A DNA stretch of 64,000 nucleotides from Streptococcus parauberis NCFD 2020 (GCF_000187935.1 NZ_AEUT02000001.1:2016501-2080500), one strand, 5' to 3'; numbered from the stretch's first letter, positions 17,535 through 28,259 are shown. Notes: generated by a model not told the origin, from the letters alone. Program-made: numbers and translations.

Positions 17535-20076
17535 AGTTTCTCCTGGAATGCAACAGTATCTGGACATAAAAGTAAATTATCCAGATGCTTTTTTGCTTTT
17601 TAGGATGGGTGACTTTTACGAATTATTTTATGACGATGCTGTTAAAGCAGCTCAAATATTAGAAATTGGTTTAACCAGTCGCAACAAGAATGCTGAAAAC
17701 CCAATACCCATGGCGGGAGTGCCCCACCATTCAGCACAACAATATATTGATGTTTTAATTGAGCAAGGTTATAAAGTAGCCATTGCTGAACAAATGGAAG
17801 ATCCTAAAAAAGCTGTCGGCGTTGTTAAACGTGAAGTGGTTCAAGTGATTACTCCCGGAACTGTTGTCGATTCAGCTAAACCAACCAGTTCAAATAATTT
17901 CTTAGTTGCGATTGATTATAATGGTAGCAATTATGGTTTGGCTTATATGGACCTAGCTACTGGTGAATTCTTTGTGACAGCTCTGGAGGATTTCGCAAGT
18001 ATTTGCAGTGAAATCTTAAATTTGAAAGCTAAAGAAGTTCTTGTTGGATATGACTTAAGTGGCCAAGAAGAAGAAATTTTAGTAAAACAATATAATCTAT
18101 TACTATCTTATGAAGAGGAAGAAATTGATGACAGTAAACTTTTAGATAATAATTTGTCAATCATTGAAAAAATGGTCGCAAGTAAGTTATTAGCTTATGT
18201 ACACCATACGCAAATGCGCGACCTAATTCACCTTCAAAAAGTCGTTCACTATGAGATAAACGATTACTTACAAATGTCTTATGCTACTAAATCAAGCTTA
18301 GATCTACTAGAAAATGCTCGAACCGGAAAAAAACATGGCAGTCTATACTGGTTATTAGATCAAACCAAGACAGCAATGGGGATGCGACTTCTGCGTGCTT
18401 GGATTGACCGTCCTCTAATTAGTAAAGAAGCTGTAATCCAGCGCCAAGAAATTATTCAAGTCTTACTTGATAATTTCATTGAGCGTTCTGATTTAAGTGA
18501 TAGCTTAAAAGGTGTCTATGACATTGAAAGACTTTCAAGTCGTGTATCTTTCGGTAAGGTTAATCCCAAAGACTTATTGCAACTAGGACATACCTTAGCT
18601 CAAGTGCCAACAATTAAAGCCATTTTGGAAAGTATGGATAGTCCTCACTTAGAGGGACTCATTGCTGGTATCGACCCAATCCCTGAGTTAGAACACCTAA
18701 TTCAATCAGCTATTGATCCAGATGCGCCTGCAACAATTAGTGAAGGTAATATCATCAAAACTGGTTTTGACAAACAATTGGATCATTATCGGAAGGTCAT
18801 GAAAGAAGGCACGGGCTGGATAGCAGACATTGAAATGAAAGAGCGCCAAGCAAGTGGTATTAACAATCTTAAAATTGATTACAATAAAAAAGATGGTTAC
18901 TATTTCCATGTCACAAACTCTAATTTATCCCTTGTTCCGGACCATTTCTTTAGGAAAGCAACCTTAAAAAATTCTGAGCGTTATGGAACCACGGAATTAG
19001 CTAAAATTGAAGGACAAATGTTGGAAGCTAGAGAAGAATCCTCAACTCTTGAGTACGATATCTTTATGCAATTGCGCTCACGGGTGGAAAATTATATTGA
19101 TCGCCTTCAACAACTTGCCAAATCAATTGCTGCCGTCGATGTCCTCCAAAGTTTAGCAGTTGTGGCTGAGAAAAACCATTACATCAGACCAAGTTTCACC
19201 GACCATCAAGAAATTAATATCATTAATGGTCGCCATGCAGTGGTTGAAAAAGTGATGAGCGTCAAAGAATATATTCCCAACACCATTCAATTTAGTCAAG
19301 AAACGAATATCCAGCTCATTACAGGACCTAATATGAGTGGTAAATCAACTTATATGAGGCAGTTAGCTTTAACCAGTATTATGGCCCAACTTGGTTCTTA
19401 TGTGGCAGCAGACCTTGCAGAAATTCCCATTTTTGATGCCATCTTTACAAGAATTGGCGCAGCAGATGACCTGATTTCTGGACAATCGACATTCATGGTC
19501 GAAATGATGGAGGCCAACCAAGCAATCAAAGGCGCAAGCCCACGGTCTTTAATTCTATTTGACGAATTAGGAAGAGGAACAGCTACTTATGATGGCATGG
19601 CGCTAGCTCAATCAATTATTGAGTTTATCCATGACCACGTGGGAGCAAAAACAATGTTTGCCACCCATTATCATGAGTTGACAGACCTGTCAAGCCGCCT
19701 AAAAAGCCTGACAAATGTCCATGTCGCAACCTTGGAAGAAAATGGCGAAGTGACTTTCCTTCATAAGATTGCCCAAGGACCGGCGGATAAATCCTACGGC
19801 ATCCACGTGGCCAAAATTGCTGGGCTGCCAAAAGAACTCTTACAACGTGCGGATGCCATTCTCCAAAAATTAGAGAACCAATCGACTCAGTTGACACTAG
19901 TTGCCAATGCAGAGGAATCCCAACAAGCACAGACCGACAAGAATCAACAATTGGAACTCTTTGCCCCAGATGCTGAGGAGAACCAAGTCATTGAGCAATT
20001 GAAAGCCATGGATGTTATCAATATGACCCCAATGGAGGCTATGACTGCCCTCTATGAACTGAAAAAGAACTTATAA
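17521..20076 (+). CDS. mutS: DNA mismatch repair protein MutS
   Basis: An 851-residue protein of normal MutS length. Domain I has the mismatch-reading Phe-X-Glu motif in [13 protein letters not shown]. The ATPase domain has Walker [12 protein letters not shown] (about 601-611), the Walker B/signature region [20 protein letters not shown] and the helix-turn-helix dimer region beyond 760. AAGGAG precedes the ATG by seven bases. Composition shifts within the gene: 18001-18060 is 30% GC and 19801-19860 is 52%, so the last few hundred bases may be recombinant. A terminator follows. Confidence 0.97.
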   Translation: MTEPKVSPGMQQYLDIKVNYPDAFLLFRMGDFYELFYDDAVKAAQILEIGLTSRNKNAENPIPMAGVPHHSAQQYIDVLIEQGYKVAIAEQMEDPKKAVGVVKREVVQVITPGTVVDSAKPTSSNNFLVAIDYNGSNYGLAYMDLATGEFFVTALEDFASICSEILNLKAKEVLVGYDLSGQEEEILVKQYNLLLSYEEEEIDDSKLLDNNLSIIEKMVASKLLAYVHHTQMRDLIHLQKVVHYEINDYLQMSYATKSSLDLLENARTGKKHGSLYWLLDQTKTAMGMRLLRAWIDRPLISKEAVIQRQEIIQVLLDNFIERSDLSDSLKGVYDIERLSSRVSFGKVNPKDLLQLGHTLAQVPTIKAILESMDSPHLEGLIAGIDPIPELEHLIQSAIDPDAPATISEGNIIKTGFDKQLDHYRKVMKEGTGWIADIEMKERQASGINNLKIDYNKKDGYYFHVTNSNLSLVPDHFFRKATLKNSERYGTTELAKIEGQMLEAREESSTLEYDIFMQLRSRVENYIDRLQQLAKSIAAVDVLQSLAVVAEKNHYIRPSFTDHQEINIINGRHAVVEKVMSVKEYIPNTIQFSQETNIQLITGPNMSGKSTYMRQLALTSIMAQLGSYVAADLAEIPIFDAIFTRIGAADDLISGQSTFMVEMMEANQAIKGASPRSLILFDELGRGTATYDGMALAQSIIEFIHDHVGAKTMFATHYHELTDLSSRLKSLTNVHVATLEENGEVTFLHKIAQGPADKSYGIHVAKIAGLPKELLQRADAILQKLENQSTQLTLVANAEESQQAQTDKNQQLELFAPDAEENQVIEQLKAMDVINMTPMEAMTALYELKKNL

Positions 20077-20080
20077 AAAA

Positions 20081-20114
20081 GTGGCAATCTGAGAGGAGAT
20101 TGCCCTTTTGCTTT
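20081..20114 (+). terminator. Terminator after mutS
   Basis: GGCAATC (20083-20089) pairs with GATTGCC (20098-20104), followed by CTTTTGCTTT. Confidence 0.7.
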
Positions 20115-20115
20115 A

Positions 20116-20124
20116 TGTTATAAT
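20116..20124 (+). promoter_or_regulatory. mutL operon extended -10 promoter
   Basis: TGTTATAAT, 29 bases before the mutL start and directly after the mutS terminator. It would drive mutL-lmrP-ruvA-tag. Confidence 0.6.
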
Positions 20125-20153
20125 AGACCATAAGAATGCGAGGAAAATGGAAG

Positions 20154-22130
20154 ATGCAAAAGATTGTAGAATTACCAGAGGTTCTCGCCAATCAGATCGC
20201 GGCTGGTGAAGTTATTGAACGGCCAGCAAGTGTTGTGAAAGAATTGGTCGAGAATGCTATTGATGCCAAAAGCAGTCAAATTACAATTGAGATTGAAGAA
20301 TCAGGACTTAAATCAATTACTATAACTGATAATGGGGATGGGATGTCAAAAGAAGACTTACCCCTTAGTTTGTTACGTCATGCAACCAGTAAGATAAAAA
20401 ATCAAAGTGATCTTTTCAGAATTAGAACTTTGGGTTTCCGTGGTGAGGCTTTACCTTCAATTGCTTCTATCAGTTTACTGACAATTAAATCAGCAACAGC
20501 TGAAGCAGACTATGGCAATCAACTAATCTCCAAGGGTGGAGAAGTTGAATCAATTGAACCAGTCTCAACGCCAGTTGGAACAAAGATAAAAGTTGAAAAT
20601 CTCTTTTTCAACACGCCTGCTCGTTTAAAATACATGAAGAGTCTGCAAGCTGAGCTTGCGCATATTGTCGATGTGGTCAATCGTCTTAGCTTAGCTCATC
20701 CAGAAGTAGCCTTTACATTGATTTGTGATGGAAGGGAGTTAACTAAGACCTCAGGAACTGCTGATTTAAAACAAGCTATTGCAGGTATCTATGGTATTAA
20801 CACTGCGAAGAAAATGGTCGAGATTTCAACGGCAGATTTAGACTTTGAGGTTTCGGGCTTTGTTAGTTTACCCGAATTAACAAGGGCAAATCGAAATTAC
20901 ATAACTATTTTAATCAATGGGCGTTATATCAAAAACTTTCTCTTGAACAGGGCAATTTTAGATGGTTATGGATCAAAATTAATGGTTGGACGCTTTCCAA
21001 TTGTCGTTATTGATATTCAAATCGATCCTTATTTAGCTGATGTAAACGTCCACCCAACTAAACAGGAAGTGCGGATTTCAAAAGAACGTGAATTAATGAG
21101 TTTAATTAGTTCAGCAATTTCAGAGAGTCTCCGTTTACAGGATTTGATTCCTGATGCCTTGGAAAATTTAGCCAAGTCAACGACAAGAAACAATAATAAA
21201 TTTGAACAAACAAGTCTACCTTTACAAGCCAATAAAATTTACTATGATAAAGAAAAAGGTGATTTCTTTACAGTTGATAATAGAAAAGAAGAGCCCTCTA
21301 ACCAACCTGGTCAAAGTAATATAGTTGACAGCGGTGTAAAGATAGGTGACCAAGTACCGCCTTTAGTTGAAGAGACAAGTCCAACATTCTCTGTCAAGCA
21401 TGCTAGTCGCACGATAAGTGATGTGGATGATGCCAATCATCCAGATTTGGATTTATCTAATCAGAAAAAATTAACAAAACTGATTGAAAATTTAGAGAAC
21501 GAAGAAACTTCGGTTTTCCCCGAGTTAGATTACTTTGGGCAAATGCATGGAACATATCTCTTTGCTCAGGGGAATGGTGGATTGTTTATCATTGATCAAC
21601 ACGCTGCTCAAGAGCGTGTTAAATATGAGTATTATCGAGAAAAAATTGGTCAGGTCGACAATAGTTTGCAACAATTATTAGTTCCCTATCTCTTTGAATT
21701 TTCTGGGTCAGATTTTATTAATCTGCAAGAAAAGATGGATTTACTAAATCAAGTTGGCATTTATCTAGAAGAATATGGACAAAATACCTTCATTCTCCGC
21801 GAACATCCAATTTGGATGAAGGAAAATGAAATTGAATCTGGTGTCTATGAAATGTGTGATATGCTTTTGTTGACAAATAATGTGTCCATTAAAACTTATC
21901 GTGCAGAGTTAGCCATCATGATGAGCTGTAAACGATCAATTAAAGCAAATCATAGTCTAGATGACTATTCAGCACGGCAATTACTATTGCAACTGGCACA
22001 ATGTAAAAATCCATATAACTGTCCACATGGGCGACCTGTCTTGATTAATTTTAGTAAAGCGGATATGGAAAAAATGTTCCGACGGATACAAGAAAATCAT
22101 ACTAGCTTGAGAGATTTAGGAAAATATTAG
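20154..22130 (+). CDS. mutL: DNA mismatch repair protein MutL (endonuclease-type)
   Basis: A 658-residue protein. The GHKL ATPase motifs are [17 protein letters not shown] and [16 protein letters not shown]. The C-terminal domain carries the nuclease motif [12 protein letters not shown] near residue 480 and CPHGRP near the end, so this MutL should nick DNA, as in bacteria lacking MutH. The frame is open to an ATG at 20136, but 20154 gives the usual N-terminus [20 protein letters not shown] and has AGGA ten bases upstream. It starts a mutL-lmrP-ruvA-tag operon. Confidence 0.96.
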   Translation: MQKIVELPEVLANQIAAGEVIERPASVVKELVENAIDAKSSQITIEIEESGLKSITITDNGDGMSKEDLPLSLLRHATSKIKNQSDLFRIRTLGFRGEALPSIASISLLTIKSATAEADYGNQLISKGGEVESIEPVSTPVGTKIKVENLFFNTPARLKYMKSLQAELAHIVDVVNRLSLAHPEVAFTLICDGRELTKTSGTADLKQAIAGIYGINTAKKMVEISTADLDFEVSGFVSLPELTRANRNYITILINGRYIKNFLLNRAILDGYGSKLMVGRFPIVVIDIQIDPYLADVNVHPTKQEVRISKERELMSLISSAISESLRLQDLIPDALENLAKSTTRNNNKFEQTSLPLQANKIYYDKEKGDFFTVDNRKEEPSNQPGQSNIVDSGVKIGDQVPPLVEETSPTFSVKHASRTISDVDDANHPDLDLSNQKKLTKLIENLENEETSVFPELDYFGQMHGTYLFAQGNGGLFIIDQHAAQERVKYEYYREKIGQVDNSLQQLLVPYLFEFSGSDFINLQEKMDLLNQVGIYLEEYGQNTFILREHPIWMKENEIESGVYEMCDMLLLTNNVSIKTYRAELAIMMSCKRSIKANHSLDDYSARQLLLQLAQCKNPYNCPHGRPVLINFSKADMEKMFRRIQENHTSLRDLGKY

Positions 22131-22140
22131 AAAGAAGACA

Positions 22141-23364
22141 ATGAAAGATTTTTTCAAACTGCCAAAAGATATTCAGATTAGGCAGCTTGTCCGTTTTATC
22201 ACCATAACCTTGGGTAGCAGCATCTTCCCTTTTATGGCCATGTATTACACGACCTATTTTGGAACCTTCTGGACTGGGCTTTTGATGATGGTGACTAGTT
22301 TGACAGGTTTCGTAGGCAGTCTTTATGGCGGACATTTATCTGATGCCATTGGCCGTAAAAAGGTTGTCATTATCGGATCAATTGGTTCAACGATTGGTTG
22401 GCTTTTTACAATCATCGCTAATGTACCTGGGCATCCTTTCCCTTGGATCACATTTGTTGGGATCCTATTGGTAGAGCTATCATCTGCCTTTTATGCCCCA
22501 GCCTATGAAGCCATGCTTATTGACCTAACTGATGCTAGTAACCGACGTTTTGTCTATACCATAAACTATTGGTTCATTAATATTGCGGTCATGTTTGGAG
22601 CCGGAATTTCCGGATTATTCTATGACCACTATTTTTGGGAATTATTGATAGCACTCTTTATTGTTAATTTGGGATGTTTCTTTATTGCCTACTATAAATT
22701 TGGAGAGACTAAGCCAGCTGACCAGCAATTTGAGCATCAGACCGGTATTGTTGGGACCTTTAAGAATTATCGACAAGTGCTAGATGACAAAGCCTTTCTA
22801 GTTTTCACCTTAGGGTCAATTCTCTTTTCATGTATCTGGATGCAGATGGATAACTATGTCCCAGTACACCTCAAATTATATTTCCAGCCAACGGCAATTT
22901 TTGGCTATACCATTACAAGTGCTAAGATGTTGTCTTTGATGGTTCTGACAAACACTGTCTTAATAGTTACTTTAATGGCCTTTGTTAATAAATTGACAGA
23001 AAAATGGGATTTATTACAACAACTAATCATTGGTTCTTTGGTATTTTCGTTTGGCATGTTACTATCATTCTCTTTTAACCAGTTTATTTGGATCTGGATT
23101 GCAGTCCTTATTTTTACAGTTGGAGAAATGATAAATGTTCCGGCCAATCAAGTCCTACGGGCAGAAATGATGGACCAGTCGAAAATTGGTTCTTATACAG
23201 GATTTATCTCGATGGCTCAACCATTAGGGGCTATTTTAGCTGCTTTTACAGTTTCCATCAGTCACTTTACGGGTCGTTTAGGGGTCCAAATTGCGTTTAT
23301 TATTATTGCCACTTTAGGACTTTACTTAATTGTCCTCTCAGCCAAAATGAAGAAAAAGGTTTAA
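22141..23364 (+). CDS. MFS multidrug exporter, LmrP-like
   Basis: A 407-residue major facilitator with about 12 membrane segments. MFS motif A is [15 protein letters not shown] in the loop between helices 2 and 3. Length and the position between mutL and ruvA match the lmrP gene of streptococci and lactococci, a proton-driven efflux pump for lipophilic cations and antibiotics. It begins 10 bases after mutL with a GAAAGAAG site. ruvA begins one base after its stop. Confidence 0.85.
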   Translation: MKDFFKLPKDIQIRQLVRFITITLGSSIFPFMAMYYTTYFGTFWTGLLMMVTSLTGFVGSLYGGHLSDAIGRKKVVIIGSIGSTIGWLFTIIANVPGHPFPWITFVGILLVELSSAFYAPAYEAMLIDLTDASNRRFVYTINYWFINIAVMFGAGISGLFYDHYFWELLIALFIVNLGCFFIAYYKFGETKPADQQFEHQTGIVGTFKNYRQVLDDKAFLVFTLGSILFSCIWMQMDNYVPVHLKLYFQPTAIFGYTITSAKMLSLMVLTNTVLIVTLMAFVNKLTEKWDLLQQLIIGSLVFSFGMLLSFSFNQFIWIWIAVLIFTVGEMINVPANQVLRAEMMDQSKIGSYTGFISMAQPLGAILAAFTVSISHFTGRLGVQIAFIIIATLGLYLIVLSAKMKKKV

Positions 23365-23365
23365 C

Positions 23366-23959
23366 ATGTTTGATTATATAAAAGGTCAATTAACTAAAAT
23401 TACTGCTAAATATATTGTGGTCGAAGCTAATGGTTTAGGCTATATTATCTATGTTGCTAATCCTTATAGTTTTTCTGACAGTGTCAATCAACAGGTCACT
23501 ATTTATTTACACCAAGTTATTCGTGAGGACGCTCACCTCTTATTTGGTTTTCATACAGAAGAGGAAAAAGATGTCTTCTTGAAACTCATCTCAGTTTCTG
23601 GAATTGGTCCTATGACTGCGCTTGCGATTGTCGCCGTCGACGATAATGAAGGCTTAGTCATGGCCATTGACAACAGTGATATCAAGTACTTAATGAAATT
23701 CCCTAAAATTGGTAAGAAAACAGCTCAGCAAATGATTTTAGACTTAGCTGGTAAGTTTGTTGAGGCACCTAAAGATAGTGCCCCAACAAGTAAAGCAAAC
23801 GCGGGTGGCAATCTACAACTTGATGAAGCTATTGAAGCACTACTTGCACTGGGCTACAAAGCAACAGAATTGAAGAAAATTCGAGCTTTCTTTGAAGGAA
23901 CAGATGAAACAGCTGAGCAGTATATTAAATCAGCTCTTAAAATGTTGATGAAAGGTTAA
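23366..23959 (+). CDS. ruvA: Holliday junction DNA helicase subunit RuvA
   Basis: A 197-residue protein. The N-terminal OB fold is followed by two helix-hairpin-helix motifs ([13 protein letters not shown] and [19 protein letters not shown]), a proline/alanine linker near 135-150 and a C-terminal RuvB-binding three-helix domain. RuvA binds four-way junctions and loads RuvB. The gene starts one base after lmrP ends and abuts tag, so all are co-translated. No ruvB is in the window, as is usual in streptococci. Confidence 0.95.
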   Translation: MFDYIKGQLTKITAKYIVVEANGLGYIIYVANPYSFSDSVNQQVTIYLHQVIREDAHLLFGFHTEEEKDVFLKLISVSGIGPMTALAIVAVDDNEGLVMAIDNSDIKYLMKFPKIGKKTAQQMILDLAGKFVEAPKDSAPTSKANAGGNLQLDEAIEALLALGYKATELKKIRAFFEGTDETAEQYIKSALKMLMKG

Positions 23960-24514
23960 ATGATGAAACGGTGTTCTTGGGTACCTCTAGATAACTCCCT
24001 CTACTGTAATTACCACGACCTGGAATGGGGGAAGCCTCTTCATAATGACCAAGCTCTTTTTGAGCTCCTTTGTTTAGAGTCCTATCAGTCAGGCCTCTCT
24101 TGGCTGACTGTTTTAAGGAAAAGGCCGGCCTTCAATGCTGTTTTCCATAACTATGACATTGATTATGTCGCTCAGTTTAGTCAAGCGGAAATGGCTTCCG
24201 CTTTGCAGAATCCACAAATTATCCGCCATAGGTTGAAACTGTCAGCAACTGTCAACAATGCTCAGGCGGTGCAAAAAGTTCAAGCTGAATTTGGAAGCTT
24301 TGATGCCTATCTTTGGAACTTTGTTGGTGGAAATCCAATTGACAACCTCGTCAACCAAGAGCACACAGTTCCAACTCAAACTGACTTATCAGTGAAATTA
24401 GCAAAGGATTTAAAAAAACGAGGCTTTAAATTTTTAGGCCCAACAACAATCTACTCCTTTATGCAAGCTTCAGGCATGGTCAATGATCATGAAAGTACTT
24501 GCCATTTTAAATAA
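23960..24514 (+). CDS. tag: DNA-3-methyladenine glycosylase I
   Basis: A 184-residue protein with the Tag signature: CSWVPLDNSLYCNYHDLEWGKPLHND (start of the fold), FELLCLESYQSGLSW and the C-terminal zinc-binding cysteine/histidine pair in VNDHESTCH. It removes 3-methyladenine from alkylated DNA. ATG ATG occurs at the start; the first follows the ruvA stop immediately, with AAAGG upstream. It is the last gene of the mutL operon. Confidence 0.94.
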   Translation: MMKRCSWVPLDNSLYCNYHDLEWGKPLHNDQALFELLCLESYQSGLSWLTVLRKRPAFNAVFHNYDIDYVAQFSQAEMASALQNPQIIRHRLKLSATVNNAQAVQKVQAEFGSFDAYLWNFVGGNPIDNLVNQEHTVPTQTDLSVKLAKDLKKRGFKFLGPTTIYSFMQASGMVNDHESTCHFK

Positions 24515-24588
24515 TTAATATGTTATATGTCCAGCATTACAGGCTAACTATAAGAAGACATATGACTTTTTTTGTGACAGAGATGTTC

Positions 24589-24617
24589 TTGATTTTGAAA
24601 ATAGGATAGGATATAGT
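24589..24617 (+). promoter_or_regulatory. Promoter of a putative intergenic RNA
   Basis: TTGATT (24589-24594), a 17-base spacer and TATAGT (24612-24617). No start codon with a ribosome binding site follows closely. Confidence 0.45.
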
Positions 24618-24623
24618 ATAGGT

Positions 24624-24858
24624 GCAGACTCGGATTTTCTGAATTATAGTTATTTAAATCATTTAGGAACAATTGTCATCTCATAAATTTTGTTTTTTAG
24701 GTAAAAATTGGTATGTCTTTTCGAATGATAAAGTGAGGTGAAGTAGTTATCTCATTCAAAAAGAAAGAACTGATACCAATGTACTAAGACTGACATTGTA
24801 GACTTGTCAGTAAGAGAAAAGAAAAATCCTTATTTTATTCGTGAAATAAAGATTTTTT
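24624..24858 (+). ncRNA. Putative small RNA between tag and cinA
   Basis: Predicted from sequence only. A promoter at 24589-24617 is followed by about 235 bases that end in an intrinsic terminator. Inside are nested complementary segments: ATTGGTAT (24707-24714) with ATACCAAT (24773-24780), GAATGA (24723-24728) with TCATTC (24752-24757), and a hairpin ACTGACA / TGTCAGT (24789-24811). It matches no RNA family I recognise. It could instead be part of a long cinA leader with an attenuator. Confidence 0.4.
24824..24858 (+). terminator. Intrinsic terminator upstream of cinA
   Basis: AATCCTTATTT / AAATAAAGATT stem with loop, followed by TTTTTTT. It ends the putative intergenic RNA just before the cinA promoter. 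Confidence 0.75.
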
Positions 24859-24867
24859 TGATAAAAT
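24859..24867 (+). promoter_or_regulatory. cinA-recA extended -10 promoter
   Basis: TGATAAAAT, 35 bases before the cinA ATG, directly after the terminator T-run. Confidence 0.5.
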
Positions 24868-24902
24868 GTAGAAATATATCGGATAAGTAAGTAGGGGGCA
24901 AA

Positions 24903-26174
24903 ATGAAAGCTGAATTAATTGCAGTCGGAACAGAAATCTTGACCGGTCAAATAGTTAATACGAACGCACAGTTTTTATCAGAAAAAATGGCAGAGATTGG
25001 AGTTGATGTCTATTATCATACAGCAGTAGGCGATAATGAAATCAGATTATTAAATATCCTTGAAGTTGCAAGTAAACGTAGTGATTTAGTGATATTATGT
25101 GGCGGTTTGGGACCTACTGAGGATGATTTGACTAAACAAACGCTAGCTAAGTTTTTAGGTCTGTCATTGGTCTTTGACAGAGAAGCTAGTCAAAAACTGG
25201 ACCAATTTTTTTCCTCTCGGTCTGAGAGTTCTAGAACTCCAAATAATGAGAGGCAAGCACAGTTGATTGAAGGGTCCAAACCTATTCAAAATATTACAGG
25301 TCTAGCTGTTGGTGGTTTAATCGAAAAAGCTGGTGTAACTTATGTCGTCTTACCTGGACCGCCTAGTGAATTGAAACCAATGGTTAATCAGTATCTACTA
25401 CCACTGTTGCTGAATGAGGAAACTAAACTCTACTCTCGTGTTTTACGTTTTTTTGGAATTGGAGAAAGCCAATTAGTTACTATTTTAGCTGATCTTATTG
25501 CAAATCAATCAGACCCAACAATTGCTCCCTATGCCAAAATCGGCGAGGTAACATTGCGCTTGTCAACTAAGTCTGATTCTCAAGAGCTAGCTTATCAAAA
25601 ATTGGATCAATTAGAAAGTCAGATTAAGGCCATTTCAACTATAGATGGACAATTATTAGGAGACTTATTATATGGATATGGTGAGGATAATAGCCTGGCG
25701 CGTGAGACTTTCCAGTTGTTAAAAAAAGCAGATAAGACAATTACAGCTGCAGAAAGTTTAACAGCAGGGCTATTCCAATCTAAAATTGCTGATTTTCCAG
25801 GGTCATCCAGTATTTTTAACGGTGGATTTGTTACCTATAGTATCGAAGAAAAGGCAAAAATGTTAGAGATTCCATTTGCTGATTTACAACGAAAAGGTGT
25901 TGTTAGTGATTATACTGCTAAACAAATGGCTAATCAAGCACGACTCTTAACTGAAAGTGATATTGGTGTTAGCTTAACTGGCGTTGCTGGTCCGGATTTC
26001 TTGGAAGGACAACAAGCAGGAACAGTTTTTATTGGTATTTCGACAAAAGAAAAAGTAGAATCATATAAGGTACTAATTGGCGGCAGGAGTCGCTCAGATG
26101 TCAGATATATAGCTTGCTTACATGCCTTCAACCTAGTCCGAAAAACTTTATTAAATACCCAAAATTTGTTATAA
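24903..26174 (+). CDS. cinA: CinA: competence/damage-inducible protein with C-terminal PncC domain
   Basis: A 423-residue two-domain protein. The N-terminal MoaB/MogA-like domain has [20 protein letters not shown] and [14 protein letters not shown]. The C-terminal domain from about 260 is the nicotinamide-nucleotide amidase fold ([36 protein letters not shown]). In naturally competent streptococci cinA and recA are a late competence operon. Here recA follows and the same order is kept. A GGGGG site precedes the ATG. Confidence 0.94.
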   Translation: MKAELIAVGTEILTGQIVNTNAQFLSEKMAEIGVDVYYHTAVGDNEIRLLNILEVASKRSDLVILCGGLGPTEDDLTKQTLAKFLGLSLVFDREASQKLDQFFSSRSESSRTPNNERQAQLIEGSKPIQNITGLAVGGLIEKAGVTYVVLPGPPSELKPMVNQYLLPLLLNEETKLYSRVLRFFGIGESQLVTILADLIANQSDPTIAPYAKIGEVTLRLSTKSDSQELAYQKLDQLESQIKAISTIDGQLLGDLLYGYGEDNSLARETFQLLKKADKTITAAESLTAGLFQSKIADFPGSSSIFNGGFVTYSIEEKAKMLEIPFADLQRKGVVSDYTAKQMANQARLLTESDIGVSLTGVAGPDFLEGQQAGTVFIGISTKEKVESYKVLIGGRSRSDVRYIACLHAFNLVRKTLLNTQNLL

Positions 26175-26175
26175 T
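26167..26175 (+). promoter_or_regulatory. recA extended -10 promoter
   Basis: TGTTATAAT overlaps the cinA stop codon and gives recA a promoter independent of cinA readthrough. Confidence 0.5.
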
Positions 26176-26253
26176 GGAATATGTATGGAGTAATAGTCTT
26201 TAGATAAAAATCATGTCTTGGTTTTAAATTACTTCCAAAAAGAGGAGAATGAA

Positions 26254-27393
26254 TTGGCAAAAAAAGTTAAAAAAACAGAAGAAATCACAAAAAAATTTGG
26301 TGATGATCGTCGTAAAGCGCTTGATGATGCTTTAAAAAATATTGAGAAAGACTTTGGTAAAGGTGCAGTAATGCGTCTTGGCGAACGTGCCGAACAAAAA
26401 GTTCAAGTCATGAGTTCAGGAAGTCTTGCATTGGATATTGCCCTAGGTGCTGGTGGTTACCCTAAAGGTCGTATTATTGAAATCTACGGACCAGAATCAT
26501 CTGGTAAAACAACTGTTGCTCTACACGCAGTGGCACAAGCACAAAAAGAAGGTGGAATTGCTGCCTTTATCGATGCTGAGCATGCCTTGGATCCTGCTTA
26601 TGCAGCATCTCTAGGTGTTAATATTGATGAATTGCTATTATCACAACCGGACTCTGGTGAACAAGGACTTGAAATTGCTGGTAAATTAATTGATTCTGGT
26701 GCTGTTGACTTAGTAGTTATCGACTCAGTAGCAGCTTTAGTTCCACGTGCAGAAATTGATGGAGACATTGGTGATAGTCACGTTGGTCTACAAGCACGTA
26801 TGATGAGTCAAGCAATGCGTAAATTGTCTGCATCAATTAATAAAACCAAAACAATTGCTATTTTCATCAACCAATTACGTGAAAAAGTTGGAGTTATGTT
26901 TGGTAATCCAGAAACAACTCCTGGTGGACGTGCTTTGAAATTTTATGCATCTGTTCGTTTAGATGTTCGTGGGAATACTCAAATTAAAGGTACTGGTGAT
27001 CAAAAAGACAGTAGTATCGGTAAAGAAACAAAAATTAAAGTTGTTAAAAATAAAATTGCACCACCATTTAAAGTGGCAGAAGTTGAAATCATGTATGGTG
27101 AAGGTATTTCTCGTACAGGAGAATTAGTAAAAATCGCCTCTGATTTAGACATTATCCAGAAAGCTGGCGCATGGTTCTCATATAATGGTGAGAAAATTGG
27201 ACAAGGGTCTGAAAATGCTAAGAAATTCTTAGCTGATCATCCTGAAATCTTTGATGAAATTGACCATAAAGTACGTGTACAAGTTGGTTTAATTGCAGAT
27301 GACCAAGCAGAAGAAGCACCAGAAAAACAAGAAGAAGTAGAATCAGATAACCTAGTCCTTGATTTGGATAACGGTATTGAAATTGAAGATTAA
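26254..27393 (+). CDS. recA: Recombinase RecA
   Basis: A 379-residue RecA. Walker A is GPESSGKTT, Walker B lies in [12 protein letters not shown], the L1/L2 DNA loops are present ([32 protein letters not shown]) and the C-terminal tail is acidic, ending LDNGIEIED. The start is TTG at 26254, six bases after AGAGGAG. This gives the conserved LAKKVKK N-terminus; the frame upstream has no ATG with a ribosome binding site. RecA does strand exchange and triggers damage responses. A terminator follows. Confidence 0.97.
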   Translation: MAKKVKKTEEITKKFGDDRRKALDDALKNIEKDFGKGAVMRLGERAEQKVQVMSSGSLALDIALGAGGYPKGRIIEIYGPESSGKTTVALHAVAQAQKEGGIAAFIDAEHALDPAYAASLGVNIDELLLSQPDSGEQGLEIAGKLIDSGAVDLVVIDSVAALVPRAEIDGDIGDSHVGLQARMMSQAMRKLSASINKTKTIAIFINQLREKVGVMFGNPETTPGGRALKFYASVRLDVRGNTQIKGTGDQKDSSIGKETKIKVVKNKIAPPFKVAEVEIMYGEGISRTGELVKIASDLDIIQKAGAWFSYNGEKIGQGSENAKKFLADHPEIFDEIDHKVRVQVGLIADDQAEEAPEKQEEVESDNLVLDLDNGIEIED

Positions 27394-27396
27394 AAA

Positions 27397-27420
27397 AAAA
27401 GACCCAGTGGGTCTTTTTTT
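27397..27420 (+). terminator. recA terminator
   Basis: AAAGACCC-AGT-GGGTCTTT followed by TTTT directly after the recA stop. Confidence 0.88.
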
Positions 27421-27666
27421 CACGATCTTAGAAACAAGAGAGTGAGTATAGAGTTCCGTTGGGTTATTATTTTAAGAAGAAATTTATCGTTTTGACATTC
27501 AAAAACCTGTTTATATGACAAAAAAATTTGTTTTTACAAAAAAAGACAACATTATTTTAAGCAAATATGGTCAGTTTACATAATCTCTGCGGACGCCGAT
27601 ATATCAGTGTTTTGAAGAGTTTGCAGAGAACTACAAATTTATAAAATCGCTTAAAAATTATCAAAA

Positions 27667-27684
27667 ATAGGTCCGAAGACCTAT
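27667..27684. promoter_or_regulatory. Perfect inverted repeat upstream of the spx promoter
   Basis: ATAGGTC-CGAA-GACCTAT is a 7-4-7 inverted repeat ending about 19 bases before the spx -10, over the -35 region. With no T-run it looks more like an operator than a terminator. Confidence 0.45.
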
Positions 27685-27702
27685 GTCCCTAAAAATGTTC
27701 TA

Positions 27703-27711
27703 TGCTACAAT
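27703..27711 (+). promoter_or_regulatory. spx extended -10 promoter
   Basis: TGCTACAAT, about 36 bases before the spx ATG. Confidence 0.55.
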
Positions 27712-27747
27712 ATATACATATCACGAAATAGAAAGTGAGACAACAAC

Positions 27748-28146
27748 ATGATTAAAATTTATACGATTTCAAGTTGTACGAGCTGCAAAAAGGCTAAAAC
27801 ATGGTTAAATGGTCACAAGCTCCCTTATAAAGAACAAAACCTAGGTAAAGAACCACTAACAAAAGAAGAAATTATTGCCATTCTTTCTAAAACAGAAAAT
27901 GGTGTTGAAAGTATTGTATCATCCAAAAATCGTTATGCTAAAGCTTTAAACTGCAATATCGATGAACTCAGTGTCAGTGAAGTGATTGATTTAATTCAGG
28001 ACAATCCTCGTATTCTTAAAAGTCCGATATTAATTGATGACAAACGCCTTCAAGTTGGTTACAAGGAAGATGACATTCGTGCTTTCTTACCTCGTTCAAT
28101 CCGTAATATTGAAAATACCGAAGCCCGTTTGCGCGCGGCATTATAA
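27748..28146 (+). CDS. spx: Spx-family RNA polymerase-binding regulator
   Basis: A 132-residue ArsC-fold protein with the redox switch Cys10-X-X-Cys13 (SSCTSCKKA), the hallmark of functional Spx. Downstream SIVSSKNRYAK and SPILIDDKRLQVGYKEDDIRAFLP are typical. Spx binds the RNA polymerase alpha subunit and reprograms transcription under oxidative or disulfide stress. Streptococci usually have two copies; this one lies next to recA. GTGAG upstream serves as a ribosome binding site. The gene stands alone between its promoter and terminator. Confidence 0.95.
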   Translation: MIKIYTISSCTSCKKAKTWLNGHKLPYKEQNLGKEPLTKEEIIAILSKTENGVESIVSSKNRYAKALNCNIDELSVSEVIDLIQDNPRILKSPILIDDKRLQVGYKEDDIRAFLPRSIRNIENTEARLRAAL

Positions 28147-28173
28147 AAAGCTCAAATTTATTTGGGCTTTTTA
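28146..28173 (+). terminator. spx terminator
   Basis: AAAGCTCAAAT-TT-ATTTGGGCTTT followed by TT. It overlaps the spx stop region. Confidence 0.8.
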
Positions 28174-28194
28174 TAATGTCTTAATTAGTATTCT

Positions 28195-28223
28195 TGTTAA
28201 TTCATTCTAAATTATGCTATAAT
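28195..28223 (+). promoter_or_regulatory. ireB-ruvX operon promoter
   Basis: TTGTTA (28195-28200), exactly 17 bases, then TATAAT (28218-28223) with an extended TGC. The -10 sits inside an ATGCT / AGCAT inverted repeat. Confidence 0.7.
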
Positions 28224-28259
28224 AAAGCATAGCACTAAAGTTAGAAAGAAGGTGTAAGT

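Larger units (their letters stand above)
24515..24902. other. 388-base spacer between tag and cinA
   Basis: No protein gene is convincing here. The first part has arms GTTATATGTC and GACATATGAC separated by about 24 bases and followed by TTTTTTT (about 24528-24572), a possible terminator for the mutL-tag operon. A promoter, structured transcript and terminator follow (separate entries). The cinA promoter is at the end. Confidence 0.5.
27421..27747. other. Structured, gene-free spacer between recA and spx
   Basis: No protein gene is seen. It contains a possible promoter (TTGACA 27492-27497 then TATGAC after 16 bases), a long-range stem TCTCTGC (27582-27588) / GCAGAGA (27624-27630), a perfect hairpin at 27667-27684 and the spx promoter at 27703-27711. 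No terminator T-run follows the stems. Confidence 0.5.

Noticed and set aside
19625..19930. Minus-strand frame of 101 codons within mutS
   Set aside because: It is antisense to the MutS ATPase domain and is favoured only by the higher GC there.
26218..26253. Longer recA frame beginning at TTG 26218
   Set aside because: No ribosome binding site; the TTG at 26254 has AGAGGAG at ideal spacing and gives the conserved N-terminus.
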